NCBI GenBank assembly: GCA_002796245.1
Contig: PCWT01000008.1
Coordinates: forward strand, 14,448-59,447
Length of the DNA stretch: 45,000 bases
Direction of reading: 5' to 3'
From: Gammaproteobacteria bacterium CG11_big_fil_rev_8_21_14_0_20_46_22
GTDB lineage: Bacteria > Pseudomonadota > Gammaproteobacteria > UBA12402
This document shows, piece after piece, positions 1 to 8,098 of this stretch. The notes below the pieces were generated by a model. The model saw nothing but the letters and a program-made list of their open reading frames with translations, was not told the DNA's origin and did not search any database. How positions within the stretch are numbered: the stretch's first letter is position 1; each line of letters begins with the position of its first letter. A program made the position numbers and the translations under genes.

Positions 1-70
1 CGATTTTTTTCATTTTTGGCTCGATTATCTTGATTTTCGTTTCGAAAAACCCATTGCAAACAAGCCCTAA
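1..70. repeat. Partial MITE-like element, cut by the window edge
   Basis: The reverse complement of these bases begins TTAGGGCTTGTTTGCAATGG and continues into a stretch that is nearly identical to the left half of the element at 32827-32989 (shared GGGTTTTTCGAAACGAAAAT, then a shared AAAAATGAAAAAAATCG). The other half would lie outside the window. No coding sequence is seen in it. Confidence 0.7.
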
Positions 71-78
71 TGAGCCAG

Positions 79-158
79 ATTGCCGCGCTCACTGACGTTC
101 GCTCGCAATGACATTAGCAGCAGCCTGGGTTGAGAAGCGGCAGCGACGATAACCCAGG
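79..158. repeat. Composite palindromic repeat (REP unit plus CCTGGGTT inverted repeat)
   Basis: Bases 79-112 form an imperfect palindrome with ends ATTGCCGCGC and GCTCGCAATGAC. Bases 124-158 form a second one with perfect arms CCTGGGTT and AACCCAGG. The same two modules recur side by side at 20720-20888 and 36863-37000. It lies 27 bases past the stop codon of trkH, where it may fold in the 3' end of the transcript. Confidence 0.75.
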
Positions 159-184
159 AAAATAAAAACCGCGCAAGAGTGTTA

Positions 185-1636
185 TCAACGCTGCCAAAAA
201 CTTCGCGAAAAAATGACCAAGAGTGTGAAGATTTCCAAACGGCCGGCCAGCATGCCCACAATCAGCACCCATTTTGAAAAGCTGTTTAAATCTGCCATAT
301 TATACGCATACTGACCAATGGCCGCACCCACGTTACCCAACGCTGAGGCCATAGAGCCAAAAGCCGTGGTAAAATCCAAACCCGTGGCCATGATCAATAA
401 AACCCCGATTAACAACAAAGCAATATAAGCTGTGACAAAAGCCCAAACGGCTTCGACAACATGCTCTGGGACCACACGATTATTGATTTTAACGGCATAC
501 ACACCTTGCGGGTGAATCAAACGTTTCAACTCACGACCCAATTGTTTTTTGAGCAATACAAAGCGCAACATTTTCATACCACCACTGGTTGAGCCGCCGC
601 ATGAACCCAGCAAGCCAAGCAATATAATGAGCACCGGAATAAACAAAGGCCAGGTTGCAAACGCACCATCCACAAAACCTGTGGTGGTCATCACAGAAAC
701 GACCGCAAAAGTGGATTTCACCAAAGAATTCCAAATACCGGGATAAACATGATAAATCGACAGTACCACTAGACCAATAAACGATACCAGCGCAGCAATT
801 GCGATGTAATAACGGAACTCGACATCACGCAAATACACGCGAATCGAACCACGTGTCACCGATAAATAATGCAGCGAGAAATTGGTGCCGCCCAGCAGCA
901 TGAAGATAATACAAACCACATCAATTAAGTTACTGTGATAATAAGCAAAGCTCGCATTGTGAATCGAAAAACCGCCGGTAGAAATTGTACCAAAGGATTC
1001 TTCCACCGCATCGAAGATCGGCATGCCGGCTGCCCAGTACGCCAAGCTGCACAGTATTACAAGCCCCACATAAAACACCCAAATCGCCTTGGCCGTTTCG
1101 GTAATACGCGGCGTGATCTTATCTTCTTTCATCGGACCGGGTGTTTCCGCACGGTAAAGCTGCATACCACCCACGCCTAACATCGGCAAAATAGCCACAG
1201 CTAAAACGATAATCCCCATACCACCCAGAAACTGGAGTTGCTGTCGATAGTACAACAAAGCTGCCGGCACTTGATCCAAATTAGCAATGGCTGTCGCGCC
1301 CGTGGTGGTAAAGCCTGAGACCGACTCAAAAATGGCATCGGTAAAATTCACTTCAAAATGAATGCCCAACCAAATCGGCAAGCAACTGAAAAAACTCAAT
1401 ACCGTCCAGAAAAGAATAACAATAAAAAAGCCATCACGAATTTTAAGCTCAGCGCGGTCACCCCGCGTGGGCACCCACAACAGCAAACCTGTCAGAAAAG
1501 TGATGGAGAAGGCTAGAAGAAAGGGCCAAACTTCAGGTTGGTTAAAATAGTACCCCACAGGAATCGGCACGAGCATCGTGATACTGAAAAAAATCAGCAA
1601 AAGACCCAGAACACGAAACACAGAGCGAAATTGCAT
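185..1636 (-). CDS. trkH: Trk system potassium uptake protein TrkH
   Basis: Inner-membrane pore subunit of the Trk K+ uptake system, gated by the cytosolic NAD(H)/nucleotide-binding TrkA ring encoded just upstream. The 483-residue length equals that of the classical enterobacterial protein. The four pore loops of the TrkH/TrkG/KtrB superfamily are visible, each with a filter glycine: TTTG at residues 110-113, STGG at 219-222, TTTG at 317-320 and GNVG at 434-437, separated by long hydrophobic helices. It begins six bases after the trkA stop, so the two are almost certainly cotranscribed as lptM-dapF-trkA-trkH. A composite palindromic repeat follows the stop codon. No truncation or odd residue is seen. 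Confidence 0.96.
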   Translation of the reverse strand: MQFRSVFRVLGLLLIFFSITMLVPIPVGYYFNQPEVWPFLLAFSITFLTGLLLWVPTRGDRAELKIRDGFFIVILFWTVLSFFSCLPIWLGIHFEVNFTDAIFESVSGFTTTGATAIANLDQVPAALLYYRQQLQFLGGMGIIVLAVAILPMLGVGGMQLYRAETPGPMKEDKITPRITETAKAIWVFYVGLVILCSLAYWAAGMPIFDAVEESFGTISTGGFSIHNASFAYYHSNLIDVVCIIFMLLGGTNFSLHYLSVTRGSIRVYLRDVEFRYYIAIAALVSFIGLVVLSIYHVYPGIWNSLVKSTFAVVSVMTTTGFVDGAFATWPLFIPVLIILLGLLGSCGGSTSGGMKMLRFVLLKKQLGRELKRLIHPQGVYAVKINNRVVPEHVVEAVWAFVTAYIALLLIGVLLIMATGLDFTTAFGSMASALGNVGAAIGQYAYNMADLNSFSKWVLIVGMLAGRLEIFTLLVIFSRSFWQR

Positions 1637-1642
1637 ATCGGT

Positions 1643-3016
1643 CTACCCAAAAAATCCCAAACTGACTTGGAACAACTGCTCCACTTCTTTGACACGTTTC
1701 TTGTCCGCCAGGAATAAAATGACTTTATCTTCCGGCTGAATTTTGATATCACGATAAGCAATAATCACTTCCTCGCCACGCACAATCGCACCGACTGTGA
1801 CACCAGACGGCAAACGGAGTTCTTTAACCGTGCGCCCAATCACGCGAGACGAACCTTCGTCACCGTGAGCCACAATCTCCAAGGCTTCGGCCGCACCGCG
1901 GCGCAAAGAATAGACGTTTTCAATGTCACCGCGTCGAATGTAGCGCAAAATGTATCCAATGGTTGCTTGTTGTGGCGAAATGGCAATATCGACCACACTG
2001 CTTTCCACAAGCTCAACGTAGGCCGTACGCTGAACCAAGGCCATGACCGTGCGCACACCGAGTTTTTTCGCGAGCATGCACGACATAATATTGTTTTCAT
2101 CGTCTTGCATCAACGCACAAAACACATCAACGTTTTCAATGCCTTCGTTGTGTAAAAGCTCACGATCAACGGCATCGCCATGCAACACGGTACTAGACTG
2201 CAACTCAGAAGCAATATACTCCGCACGATCACGATTTTGTTCGATCACTTTAATATCGTATTTAAGCTCTAGCGCACGTGCCACACTTAAGCCAACGTTA
2301 CCACCACCTGCAATAAGAATACGCTTGTACGGATTATCTAATCGGCGCAGTGCTGACATCACTTTACGAATGTGTTCGCTGGCGGCAATAAAAAAGACCT
2401 CATCACCCACTTCTAACACCGTATCGCCTTTGGGTGTGATCGCACGATTTTGGCGAAACACGGCCACGACACGCGCCTCAAGATTCAACTCTTGACGCAA
2501 AGCACCCACACTTTTACCGACCAGGGGCCCACCAAAAAACGGCTTGATGGCCACAAGCTTCACTTTGCCTTCAGCAAAATCCAAAACCTGCAAGGCACCG
2601 GGGTGCTCGACCAAACGGCGAATATTGCTGGTGACCAATTGCTCGGGGCTAATAAAGACATCGACCGGCAGATTTTCTCGGCTATAAAGTTTGGGATAAC
2701 GAAAATATTCGGTTGCACGAATCCGTGCGATCTTGGTGGGTAAACTAAACAAAGAATACGCGACCTGGCAAGCAACTAAATTCACTTCATCGTTATTCGT
2801 CACGGCGATGAGCATATCAGCATCATCCGCACCGGCTTTTTTCAACACAGTGGGATACGATGCATTACCTAATACGGTGTTTAAATCCAAGCGTGATTGT
2901 AAGTTTTTAAGGCGTTGATCATTGTGATCAACCACGGTGACATCATGGCCTTCAAACACCAAGTTTTCAGCCAATGTGCCGCCGACCTGGTTACCCCCTA
3001 GAATGACAATTTTCAT
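1643..3016 (-). CDS. trkA: Trk system potassium transporter peripheral subunit TrkA
   Basis: Cytosolic regulatory subunit that binds NAD(H) and nucleotides and controls the TrkH pore. It has 457 residues, the usual length, with two tandem RCK halves. The first Rossmann fold starts with GGNQVG at residues 7-12, and the second has the more canonical GGGNVG at 236-241. Each is followed by a TrkA-C-type region, with acidic strand ends such as VVDH and VIEQ. The N at the third glycine position of the first motif is a small departure from the common GAGQVG. The start overlaps the end of dapF by four bases (ATGA), indicating translational coupling, and trkH follows after six bases. Confidence 0.96.
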   Translation of the reverse strand: MKIVILGGNQVGGTLAENLVFEGHDVTVVDHNDQRLKNLQSRLDLNTVLGNASYPTVLKKAGADDADMLIAVTNNDEVNLVACQVAYSLFSLPTKIARIRATEYFRYPKLYSRENLPVDVFISPEQLVTSNIRRLVEHPGALQVLDFAEGKVKLVAIKPFFGGPLVGKSVGALRQELNLEARVVAVFRQNRAITPKGDTVLEVGDEVFFIAASEHIRKVMSALRRLDNPYKRILIAGGGNVGLSVARALELKYDIKVIEQNRDRAEYIASELQSSTVLHGDAVDRELLHNEGIENVDVFCALMQDDENNIMSCMLAKKLGVRTVMALVQRTAYVELVESSVVDIAISPQQATIGYILRYIRRGDIENVYSLRRGAAEALEIVAHGDEGSSRVIGRTVKELRLPSGVTVGAIVRGEEVIIAYRDIKIQPEDKVILFLADKKRVKEVEQLFQVSLGFFG

Positions 3017-3810
3017 AAGGACAATGTACCTTCAAAAACAAAACTAGCCGGCCCCGTTAAATACAAAGCATCCTGCGATTGCGAGCAATCCACACTTAGT
3101 CTACCACCCGCTTGTTGAATATCCACCCTTTCATCGACAAGATTTTGCTCAAATGCCGCAAGCGCACAGGCTATCGCACCACTGCCGCAAGCCAAGGTTT
3201 CGCCCGCACCGCGCTCAAACACACGAAGATCAATTTGCGTGCGATTGCGCACACAGGCAAAACCCACATTCACGCTGTGAGGGAATTGTTGGTGCGCTTG
3301 AAGTAGACGCGCTATTTCGACATGACCCTTAGCATGAATATCCTCGACAAACATCACGTAATGAGGGTTACCAATATCAATAAAACTACCCTCCAAGGTT
3401 TGCTCACCGATGTTAACGTGATAAGGAATCACACACTCATTGGCCGAAGGTAAAACCAAACGGTATTGACCATCGCCTTCATTATGCAGTGTTAAGCGAT
3501 CGCGGCCGGTGTAAAAACTCACCGTGTCACCCTGAACCAAACCCCGATCAAAGACATAATGCGCCAAAGCCCGCGCGCCATTACCGCATTGGTAAACACG
3601 CCCGCCATCGGCATTGAAAATCCAATAATCAAAATCCGCTTTAGGTACGCTCGCCGGCGCCAAAGCCAGCAACTGATCGCAACCCACACCAAAATGGCGA
3701 TCGGCGATGAACTGGACATTCTCAGGGGTTAAGACGTTGCCGGCCTCGCACACATTGACAACGACGAAGTCATTGCCCAGCGCTTGCATCTTGCTGAACG
3801 TGAGTTTCAT
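3013..3810 (-). CDS. dapF: Diaminopimelate epimerase
   Basis: Converts LL-diaminopimelate to the meso form in lysine and peptidoglycan synthesis; cytosolic and cofactor-free. The two catalytic cysteines that work as acid and base are present: Cys75 in YQCGNGARA and Cys208 in LACGSGAIA. Starting at MKLTFSKMQALGND gives 265 residues, close to the usual 270-280, and matches the conserved N-terminus. The open frame extends 33 codons further upstream, but that stretch is antisense-free filler that overlaps lptM and lacks family similarity. It follows lptM with an overlap of 41 bases, the same order as lptM-dapF in enterobacteria, and is followed by trkA with a four-base overlap. Confidence 0.96.
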   Translation of the reverse strand: MKLTFSKMQALGNDFVVVNVCEAGNVLTPENVQFIADRHFGVGCDQLLALAPASVPKADFDYWIFNADGGRVYQCGNGARALAHYVFDRGLVQGDTVSFYTGRDRLTLHNEGDGQYRLVLPSANECVIPYHVNIGEQTLEGSFIDIGNPHYVMFVEDIHAKGHVEIARLLQAHQQFPHSVNVGFACVRNRTQIDLRVFERGAGETLACGSGAIACALAAFEQNLVDERVDIQQAGGRLSVDCSQSQDALYLTGPASFVFEGTLSL

Positions 3811-3946
3811 GCTGTGCCTTAGTATTGGTTGAAATCGGTTTCGTCGGAGCTTTTTCAGATGGCAAATACAAAGGACCCATTTGCCCACAGGCTGATAATA
3901 AAAGCGCACCTAGCGTTAAACAGAAAAATTGAAAACCGCGTTGCAT
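3770..3946 (-). CDS. lptM: LPS-assembly lipoprotein LptM (YifL family)
   Basis: Small outer-membrane lipoprotein that, in the described family, helps oxidative maturation of the LptD translocon. The 58-residue product has a short basic and hydrophobic signal (MQRGFQFFCLTLGALLLSAC) with a lipobox LLSAC whose Cys20 would be lipidated. It is followed by the family signature GQMGPLYLP and then a low-complexity polar tail. The start at 3946 is chosen because the signal peptide begins there; 26 more open codons upstream add a second hydrophobic segment that is unlikely to be translated. Its 3' end overlaps dapF by 41 bases. Position and motif make the call firm despite the small size. Confidence 0.88.
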   Translation of the reverse strand: MQRGFQFFCLTLGALLLSACGQMGPLYLPSEKAPTKPISTNTKAQHETHVQQDASAGQ

Positions 3947-4110
3947 CGTTTTACCTTGCAAAACACAGATGATACGGCTTGGGCCTTTCAACATCAAGCG
4001 GCTTGTCATCCCCGCAAAGAACAAGTATTGTCATTGCTACGTGTGGTCACAGCCGTGATAATCCAATGCATTACCCTGTAGAACACTTCAGAGCCTGACC
4101 GCCGTGTTTG

Positions 4111-4200
4111 AAAGCGCTCATTTCAAGGCTGTGTGAGGCAGGACGCCGAACCCAGAGCCCCCAGGGATGGGTTGATGGCGTCCTTGAAATGAGCGTTTTT
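4111..4200 (+). repeat. GGA-hairpin element 3 (variable-stem palindrome)
   Basis: A perfect 14-bp stem (CGCTCATTTCAAGG at 4115-4128, its complement at 4182-4195) closes a core holding two small hairpins: GGCAGGACGCC at 4137-4147 and CCCAGGGATGGG at 4160-4171. A T-run follows at 4196-4200, so it could also stop transcription. The core aligns with elements at 15433-15577 and 16443-16523, whose outer stems have different sequences. It lies 70 bases before the esterase start on the same strand. The rest of the 3947-4265 gap shows no gene. Confidence 0.75.
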
Positions 4201-4265
4201 AAACACAAGTAGGCAGGCGAGCAAGTTGCACAACAACATTAAAACAGAACTCGAGATTGATATTC

Positions 4266-4919
4266 ATGAATAACAACACCCTCATCAAAGAACCCAGCCA
4301 AACCGCCGACAGCAGCATCATCTGGTTACACGGCCTGGGCGCGAGCGCGAACGACTTTGCACCCATCGTGCCAATTCTAAACCTGCCAAACACGCGCTTT
4401 ATTTTCCCGAATGCACCTGTTCGCCCAGTTACCCTTAATATGGGCATAGAAATGCCCGCTTGGTACGATATTTTCAGCCTGGATCGTTTTTCCAAACAAG
4501 ATGAAGCCGGCATCAAAGCCTCGGCCCAGACCGTTGGGTCCTTAATCCAAGCCGAAGTCGACAAAGGCATTAAAACAGAACGCATCGTGCTGGCCGGTTT
4601 TTCGCAAGGCGCGGCCATGGTGCTTTACACCGGTACACGGTTTGAACACAAGCTTGCCGGCATACTCGCGCTCTCTGGCTATTTGCCCCTGGGCGATCAG
4701 CTCGCGGCGGAAAAATCACACGCCAACCTCAACACCCCGATTTTCATCGCTCATGGCGATTACGATGCCGTGGTACCACCCAATTTTGCCGAGCTGACCA
4801 TGGACACCTTAAACCAGGCCGGCTTTTCACCCACGCTAAACCGCTATCCCATGGAACACAGCGTATCGGATCAAGAAGTGCGCGATATTCGTGAGCGCTT
4901 AAGGGCTTGGCAGATATAG
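4266..4919 (+). CDS. Alpha/beta-hydrolase carboxylesterase, phospholipase/carboxylesterase family
   Basis: Probable cytosolic serine esterase of the carboxylesterase 2 / acyl-protein thioesterase group, which cleaves short acyl esters. It has 217 residues, the family's usual size. Visible features are the oxyanion region WLHGLGASAND (residues 20-30), the nucleophile elbow GFSQGAAM with Ser113, the acid Asp167 in HGDYDAVVPP, and His198 in PMEHSVSDQE. No signal peptide is seen. The ATG at 4266 is preferred to a TTG three codons earlier. It appears monocistronic. A hairpin element with a T-run sits in its leader at 4111-4200 and might control it. The natural substrate cannot be read from the sequence. 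Confidence 0.92.
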   Translation: MNNNTLIKEPSQTADSSIIWLHGLGASANDFAPIVPILNLPNTRFIFPNAPVRPVTLNMGIEMPAWYDIFSLDRFSKQDEAGIKASAQTVGSLIQAEVDKGIKTERIVLAGFSQGAAMVLYTGTRFEHKLAGILALSGYLPLGDQLAAEKSHANLNTPIFIAHGDYDAVVPPNFAELTMDTLNQAGFSPTLNRYPMEHSVSDQEVRDIRERLRAWQI

Positions 4920-4973
4920 GCGCAAAAATAACTTTATCCAAAGCAGGCGGCGACAAACCGCAGGCTGATCCGC

Positions 4974-5000
4974 TATACTAGCGCCTCACTCTGCGTGGGG
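4974..5000 (+). promoter_or_regulatory. Putative -10 box and RBS of the ABC transporter operon
   Basis: TATACT at 4974-4979 is a good -10 match and GGGG at 4997-5000 is spaced seven bases from the ATG at 5008. No convincing -35 hexamer is seen 16-18 bases upstream, so the promoter may depend on an activator. Confidence 0.4.
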
Positions 5001-5007
5001 TATCGTG

Positions 5008-6747
5008 ATGCAGCGCATATGGCGTAACAATCAGCTCTCAACTTGGCGGCCCAACGCCTGGGATGGCGTGGCGCTGGTTATTGTCGGCGCGATTTTTGCC
5101 CTCCTAGCCTACGGCGCCCAACAAATGGCCGCTCCGTATCATATCGGCGAGCAAATCCCCATCTCGCTGGGTATCAGCCAACTTCCTTATTACGCGCTGC
5201 GCACCATTTTTCGCATGATACTGGCGATGGTGATTTCTCTATTGTTTAGTTTTATTGTCGGCACGCTCGCGGCCAAAAACAAACACGCCGAGCGTTTGAT
5301 CATCCCCGCGATCGATATTTTACAATCCGTGCCTGTATTGGGTTTTCTTTCTATCACCGTGGTGGGCTTTATTAAATTTTTCCCCAACAGCATTTTAGGG
5401 CCTGAGTGCGCCGCAATTTTTGCGATTTTCGTCGCGCAAGTGTGGAACATTACACTAGGCCTGTACCAAAGCCTTCGCAATGTGCCGCACGAGCTCAAAG
5501 AAGCCGCGTCTATGTTTCACCTCTCGGCGTGGCAACGTTACTGGCGTGTGGAGATTCCTTTTGCGCTGCCAAGCCTTATTTGGAATATGATGCTCTCCAT
5601 GTCAGCCGGCTGGTTTTTCGTGACCGTGTGCGAGGCCATTTCCGTCAATCATCAAACCATTCTATTGCCCGGTGTCGGCTCCTACATTGCCGTGGCGATC
5701 GAAAAAGCCAACACCGATGCCGTGATTGCCGCTATCGTCACGATGCTCGTGGTGATCATGCTGTATGATCAAATCCTCTTTCGTCCACTGATTCGCTGGT
5801 CCGATCGGTTTAAATTTGAAGCCAGTATCGACGAAGAGAAACCAAGTTCTCTGTTTGTCAGTATTCTGGAACGGACACGATTACTCACCCTGATTGGCCA
5901 ATTCTTCACAACAGCCTTCACCTTGTTTGTGAACCTAAACCTCGGTCAAAAGCGCAGAATTCTAGACCCCGAAGTTTTAGAACGACCCAAAACGTACAAA
6001 GCGATCATCTCCATCTGGTTGTGGTATAGCCTAGTCATCATTTCAGGGCTGCTTGCTGTCGTTGCCTTGCTCGGTTTCATTTTCCACTCGCTTTCAGCAC
6101 ACGAAGTGTTTCATGTCTTATTGCTCGGCGTGTACACGACCTTGCGTGTGGCGATTTTGATTGTGATCTGCTCGCTGATTTGGGTGCCGGTGGGTGTGTG
6201 GATCGGCATGCGCCCGCGCGCCACACACATTGCCCAACCCATCGCGCAATTTCTCGCCGCCTTCCCCGCCAATCTCATTTTCCCCGTGGTGGTTATGGCG
6301 ATTATTCACTTCCACTTGAACGTGAATATCTGGACCACCCCCTTAATGATTTTAGGCACGCAATGGTACTTATTATTTAATATCATCGCCGGTGCCAGTA
6401 CACTGCCGAAAGATCTTTACCAGGTCACGCAAAACTTTGGCGTGAAGGGTTGGCTGTGGTGGCGCAAGTTTATTTTGCCCGGTATTTTCCCCTACTACGT
6501 CACAGGTGCAATCACGGCCGCCGGCGGCGCATGGAATGCGAGCATTGTGGCCGAAGTGGTGAACTGGGGTCACCATGTGTTACGCGCCACCGGACTTGGC
6601 GCGTACATCAGCACCTACACCACCAGCGGGGATTTTCCGCGCATTGCTTTGGGCATTGGTATTATGTGCGTATATGTTTTACTATTTAACCGACTCGTTT
6701 GGCAGCCTTTGTATAATTTGGCTGAGAAACGATACCGAATGTTTTAA
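5008..6747 (+). CDS. Fused two-domain ABC transporter permease (nitrate/sulfonate/bicarbonate type)
   Basis: Inner-membrane permease of a binding-protein-dependent importer. The 579-residue protein carries two BPD_transp_1 halves in one chain, so it replaces a permease dimer. Each half has its own coupling loop: ELKEAASMFHLSAWQRYWRV near residues 160-180 and the weaker DLYQVTQNFGVKGWLWWRKF near 470-490. The halves are joined by a hydrophilic linker around residues 265-330. An in-frame GTG precedes the ATG at 5008 directly; the ATG is spaced better from GGGG. The ATPase gene follows after 67 bases. The TauC/SsuC/CmpB-like fold points to sulfonate, nitrate or a similar small anion or compound, but the substrate is unknown and no solute-binding protein gene lies nearby. 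Confidence 0.88.
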   Translation: MQRIWRNNQLSTWRPNAWDGVALVIVGAIFALLAYGAQQMAAPYHIGEQIPISLGISQLPYYALRTIFRMILAMVISLLFSFIVGTLAAKNKHAERLIIPAIDILQSVPVLGFLSITVVGFIKFFPNSILGPECAAIFAIFVAQVWNITLGLYQSLRNVPHELKEAASMFHLSAWQRYWRVEIPFALPSLIWNMMLSMSAGWFFVTVCEAISVNHQTILLPGVGSYIAVAIEKANTDAVIAAIVTMLVVIMLYDQILFRPLIRWSDRFKFEASIDEEKPSSLFVSILERTRLLTLIGQFFTTAFTLFVNLNLGQKRRILDPEVLERPKTYKAIISIWLWYSLVIISGLLAVVALLGFIFHSLSAHEVFHVLLLGVYTTLRVAILIVICSLIWVPVGVWIGMRPRATHIAQPIAQFLAAFPANLIFPVVVMAIIHFHLNVNIWTTPLMILGTQWYLLFNIIAGASTLPKDLYQVTQNFGVKGWLWWRKFILPGIFPYYVTGAITAAGGAWNASIVAEVVNWGHHVLRATGLGAYISTYTTSGDFPRIALGIGIMCVYVLLFNRLVWQPLYNLAEKRYRMF

Positions 6748-6750
6748 ATA

Positions 6751-6799
6751 GATTGCCGCGCCCATCGTCGCTAACGCGACGACGTGGCTCGCAATGACA
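6751..6799. repeat. REP-like palindrome between permease and ATPase genes
   Basis: Ends GATTGCCGCG and GGCTCGCAATGACAG match the dispersed REP units at 79-112, 20853-20887 and 36915-36950, and the centre is a perfect CGTCGCTAACGCGACG hairpin. It fills almost the whole gap inside the ABC operon, so it would be in the mRNA between two coupled genes. Confidence 0.7.
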
Positions 6800-6814
6800 G
6801 GGCTTGGCACAACC

Positions 6815-8098
6815 ATGGCAAACACATTACTCGAAATTAAAAACGTTAAAAAACTCTTTCGAAGCGATGCCTCACAAGAGCTGCTAGTCTTGGATGATGT
6901 CAACTTCACCATGCGCGAGGGCGAAATTGTCGCGCTCGTCGGCCGCTCGGGTTCAGGCAAATCCACCTTGCTGCGCATCATGGCAGGTTTAATCGAAGCC
7001 ACCAGTGGCGATGTGAAATACCGCGGCCAAACGATTGACGGGCCACAAAATGGCATCTCCATGGTGTTCCAACATTTTGCGCTACTGCCTTGGCTTACCG
7101 TTTTACAAAACGTGGAGCTAGGCCTTGAAGCCCAGGGCGTCGATAAACAAGAACGACGAAAACGCGCCTTAAAAGCGATTGATATTGTCGGTCTCGATGG
7201 CTTTGAATCCGCCTTTCCCAAAGAACTCTCCGGCGGTATGCGCCAGCGTGTCGGCTTGGCTCGCGCCTTAGTCGTGAACCCCGACCTGTTATTAATGGAT
7301 GAGCCCTTTTCAGCGCTGGATGTACTCACCGCGGACAACCTTCGCAGTGATTTACTGGATTTATGGGATGACCAACAAGCGCAGCTCGGCTCTATCTTAA
7401 TCGTGACACACAATATCGAAGAAGCCATCTTGATGGCGGATCGTATTTTAATTTTTGATGCCAACCCCGGCCGTGTGAAGCACGAGCTGAAAGTGAATTT
7501 AAAACGCCCGCGTGACGATGAAACGCCAGGCTTTCGTCAGCTCATGCATCAAATTTATACGCTTATGACGACGTCTGATGCCACACTCTCTGCGCATACC
7601 GAGATTGACCTCAGTTACCGCGTGCCCGACGCAAAAGTCTCGGAGCTTTCAGGCTTAATTGAAACCATCGCCGAAGAAGAATTACCGGGTGCGATCAGTT
7701 ACTCTGACTTGGCTGAGCTCACACAGCTCGACGTGGATGAATTAATTTCCTTGACCGAAGTATTGGACATTTTGCAGTTCATTAAAACCAACGATGGCCG
7801 CATTGAACTGACCCGCGCCGGCGAATCTTTCGCCGAGTCTGAAATTCTTGAACAGAAAGAATTGTTTGCCAAGCATTTGCTAAACCACATCCCAATCGTG
7901 AAGCATATCGTCACCACGTTAAAGCGACGTTACAACCACCGCGTGTCAAAAAAATTCTTCTTAGCAGAACTTGAAGAATACTTCAGCGATGACGATGCCG
8001 ATCGCGTCTTACGTATTGTGATCGAATGGGGACGATACGCGGAGCTTTTCGCCTACGATGACAACACCGGTAAACTCAGCTTGGAAGACCCTGAATAA
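6815..8098 (+). CDS. ABC transporter ATPase with C-terminal AAA-associated domain
   Basis: Cytosolic ATPase that powers the importer encoded upstream. With the ATG at 6815 the protein has 427 residues. Walker A GRSGSGKS is at 43-50, the Q-loop at Q86, the signature LSGGMRQ at 138-144, Walker B LLLMDEP at 158-164, and the H-loop is in VTHNIEEA. After about residue 260 comes an extra domain of roughly 150 residues that resembles the AAA-associated (PF09821-type) C-terminal domain found on some nitrate/sulfonate-class ATPases; it is rich in acidic helices. An earlier ATG at 6794 lies inside a REP palindrome and is rejected. The stop overlaps the next start (TAATG), coupling it to the antiporter gene. 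Confidence 0.9.
   Translation: MANTLLEIKNVKKLFRSDASQELLVLDDVNFTMREGEIVALVGRSGSGKSTLLRIMAGLIEATSGDVKYRGQTIDGPQNGISMVFQHFALLPWLTVLQNVELGLEAQGVDKQERRKRALKAIDIVGLDGFESAFPKELSGGMRQRVGLARALVVNPDLLLMDEPFSALDVLTADNLRSDLLDLWDDQQAQLGSILIVTHNIEEAILMADRILIFDANPGRVKHELKVNLKRPRDDETPGFRQLMHQIYTLMTTSDATLSAHTEIDLSYRVPDAKVSELSGLIETIAEEELPGAISYSDLAELTQLDVDELISLTEVLDILQFIKTNDGRIELTRAGESFAESEILEQKELFAKHLLNHIPIVKHIVTTLKRRYNHRVSKKFFLAELEEYFSDDDADRVLRIVIEWGRYAELFAYDDNTGKLSLEDPE

Noticed and set aside
67-261. 64-codon minus-strand open frame over the repeat and the trkH 3' end
   Set aside because: Half of it is the REP palindrome and the rest is trkH in another frame; a similar frame appears at 20842-21057 for the same reason.
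2043-2495. 150-codon plus-strand frame inside trkA
   Set aside because: It is a shadow of trkA, which is clearly real; the Ser/Arg-rich translation has no motif.
4199-4618. 139-codon minus-strand frame opposite the esterase
   Set aside because: The esterase on the other strand has a full catalytic triad; this frame has no motif.
6682-7464. 260-codon minus-strand frame opposite the ABC ATPase
   Set aside because: It is low-complexity Ser/Lys-rich sequence antisense to well-conserved Walker motifs.
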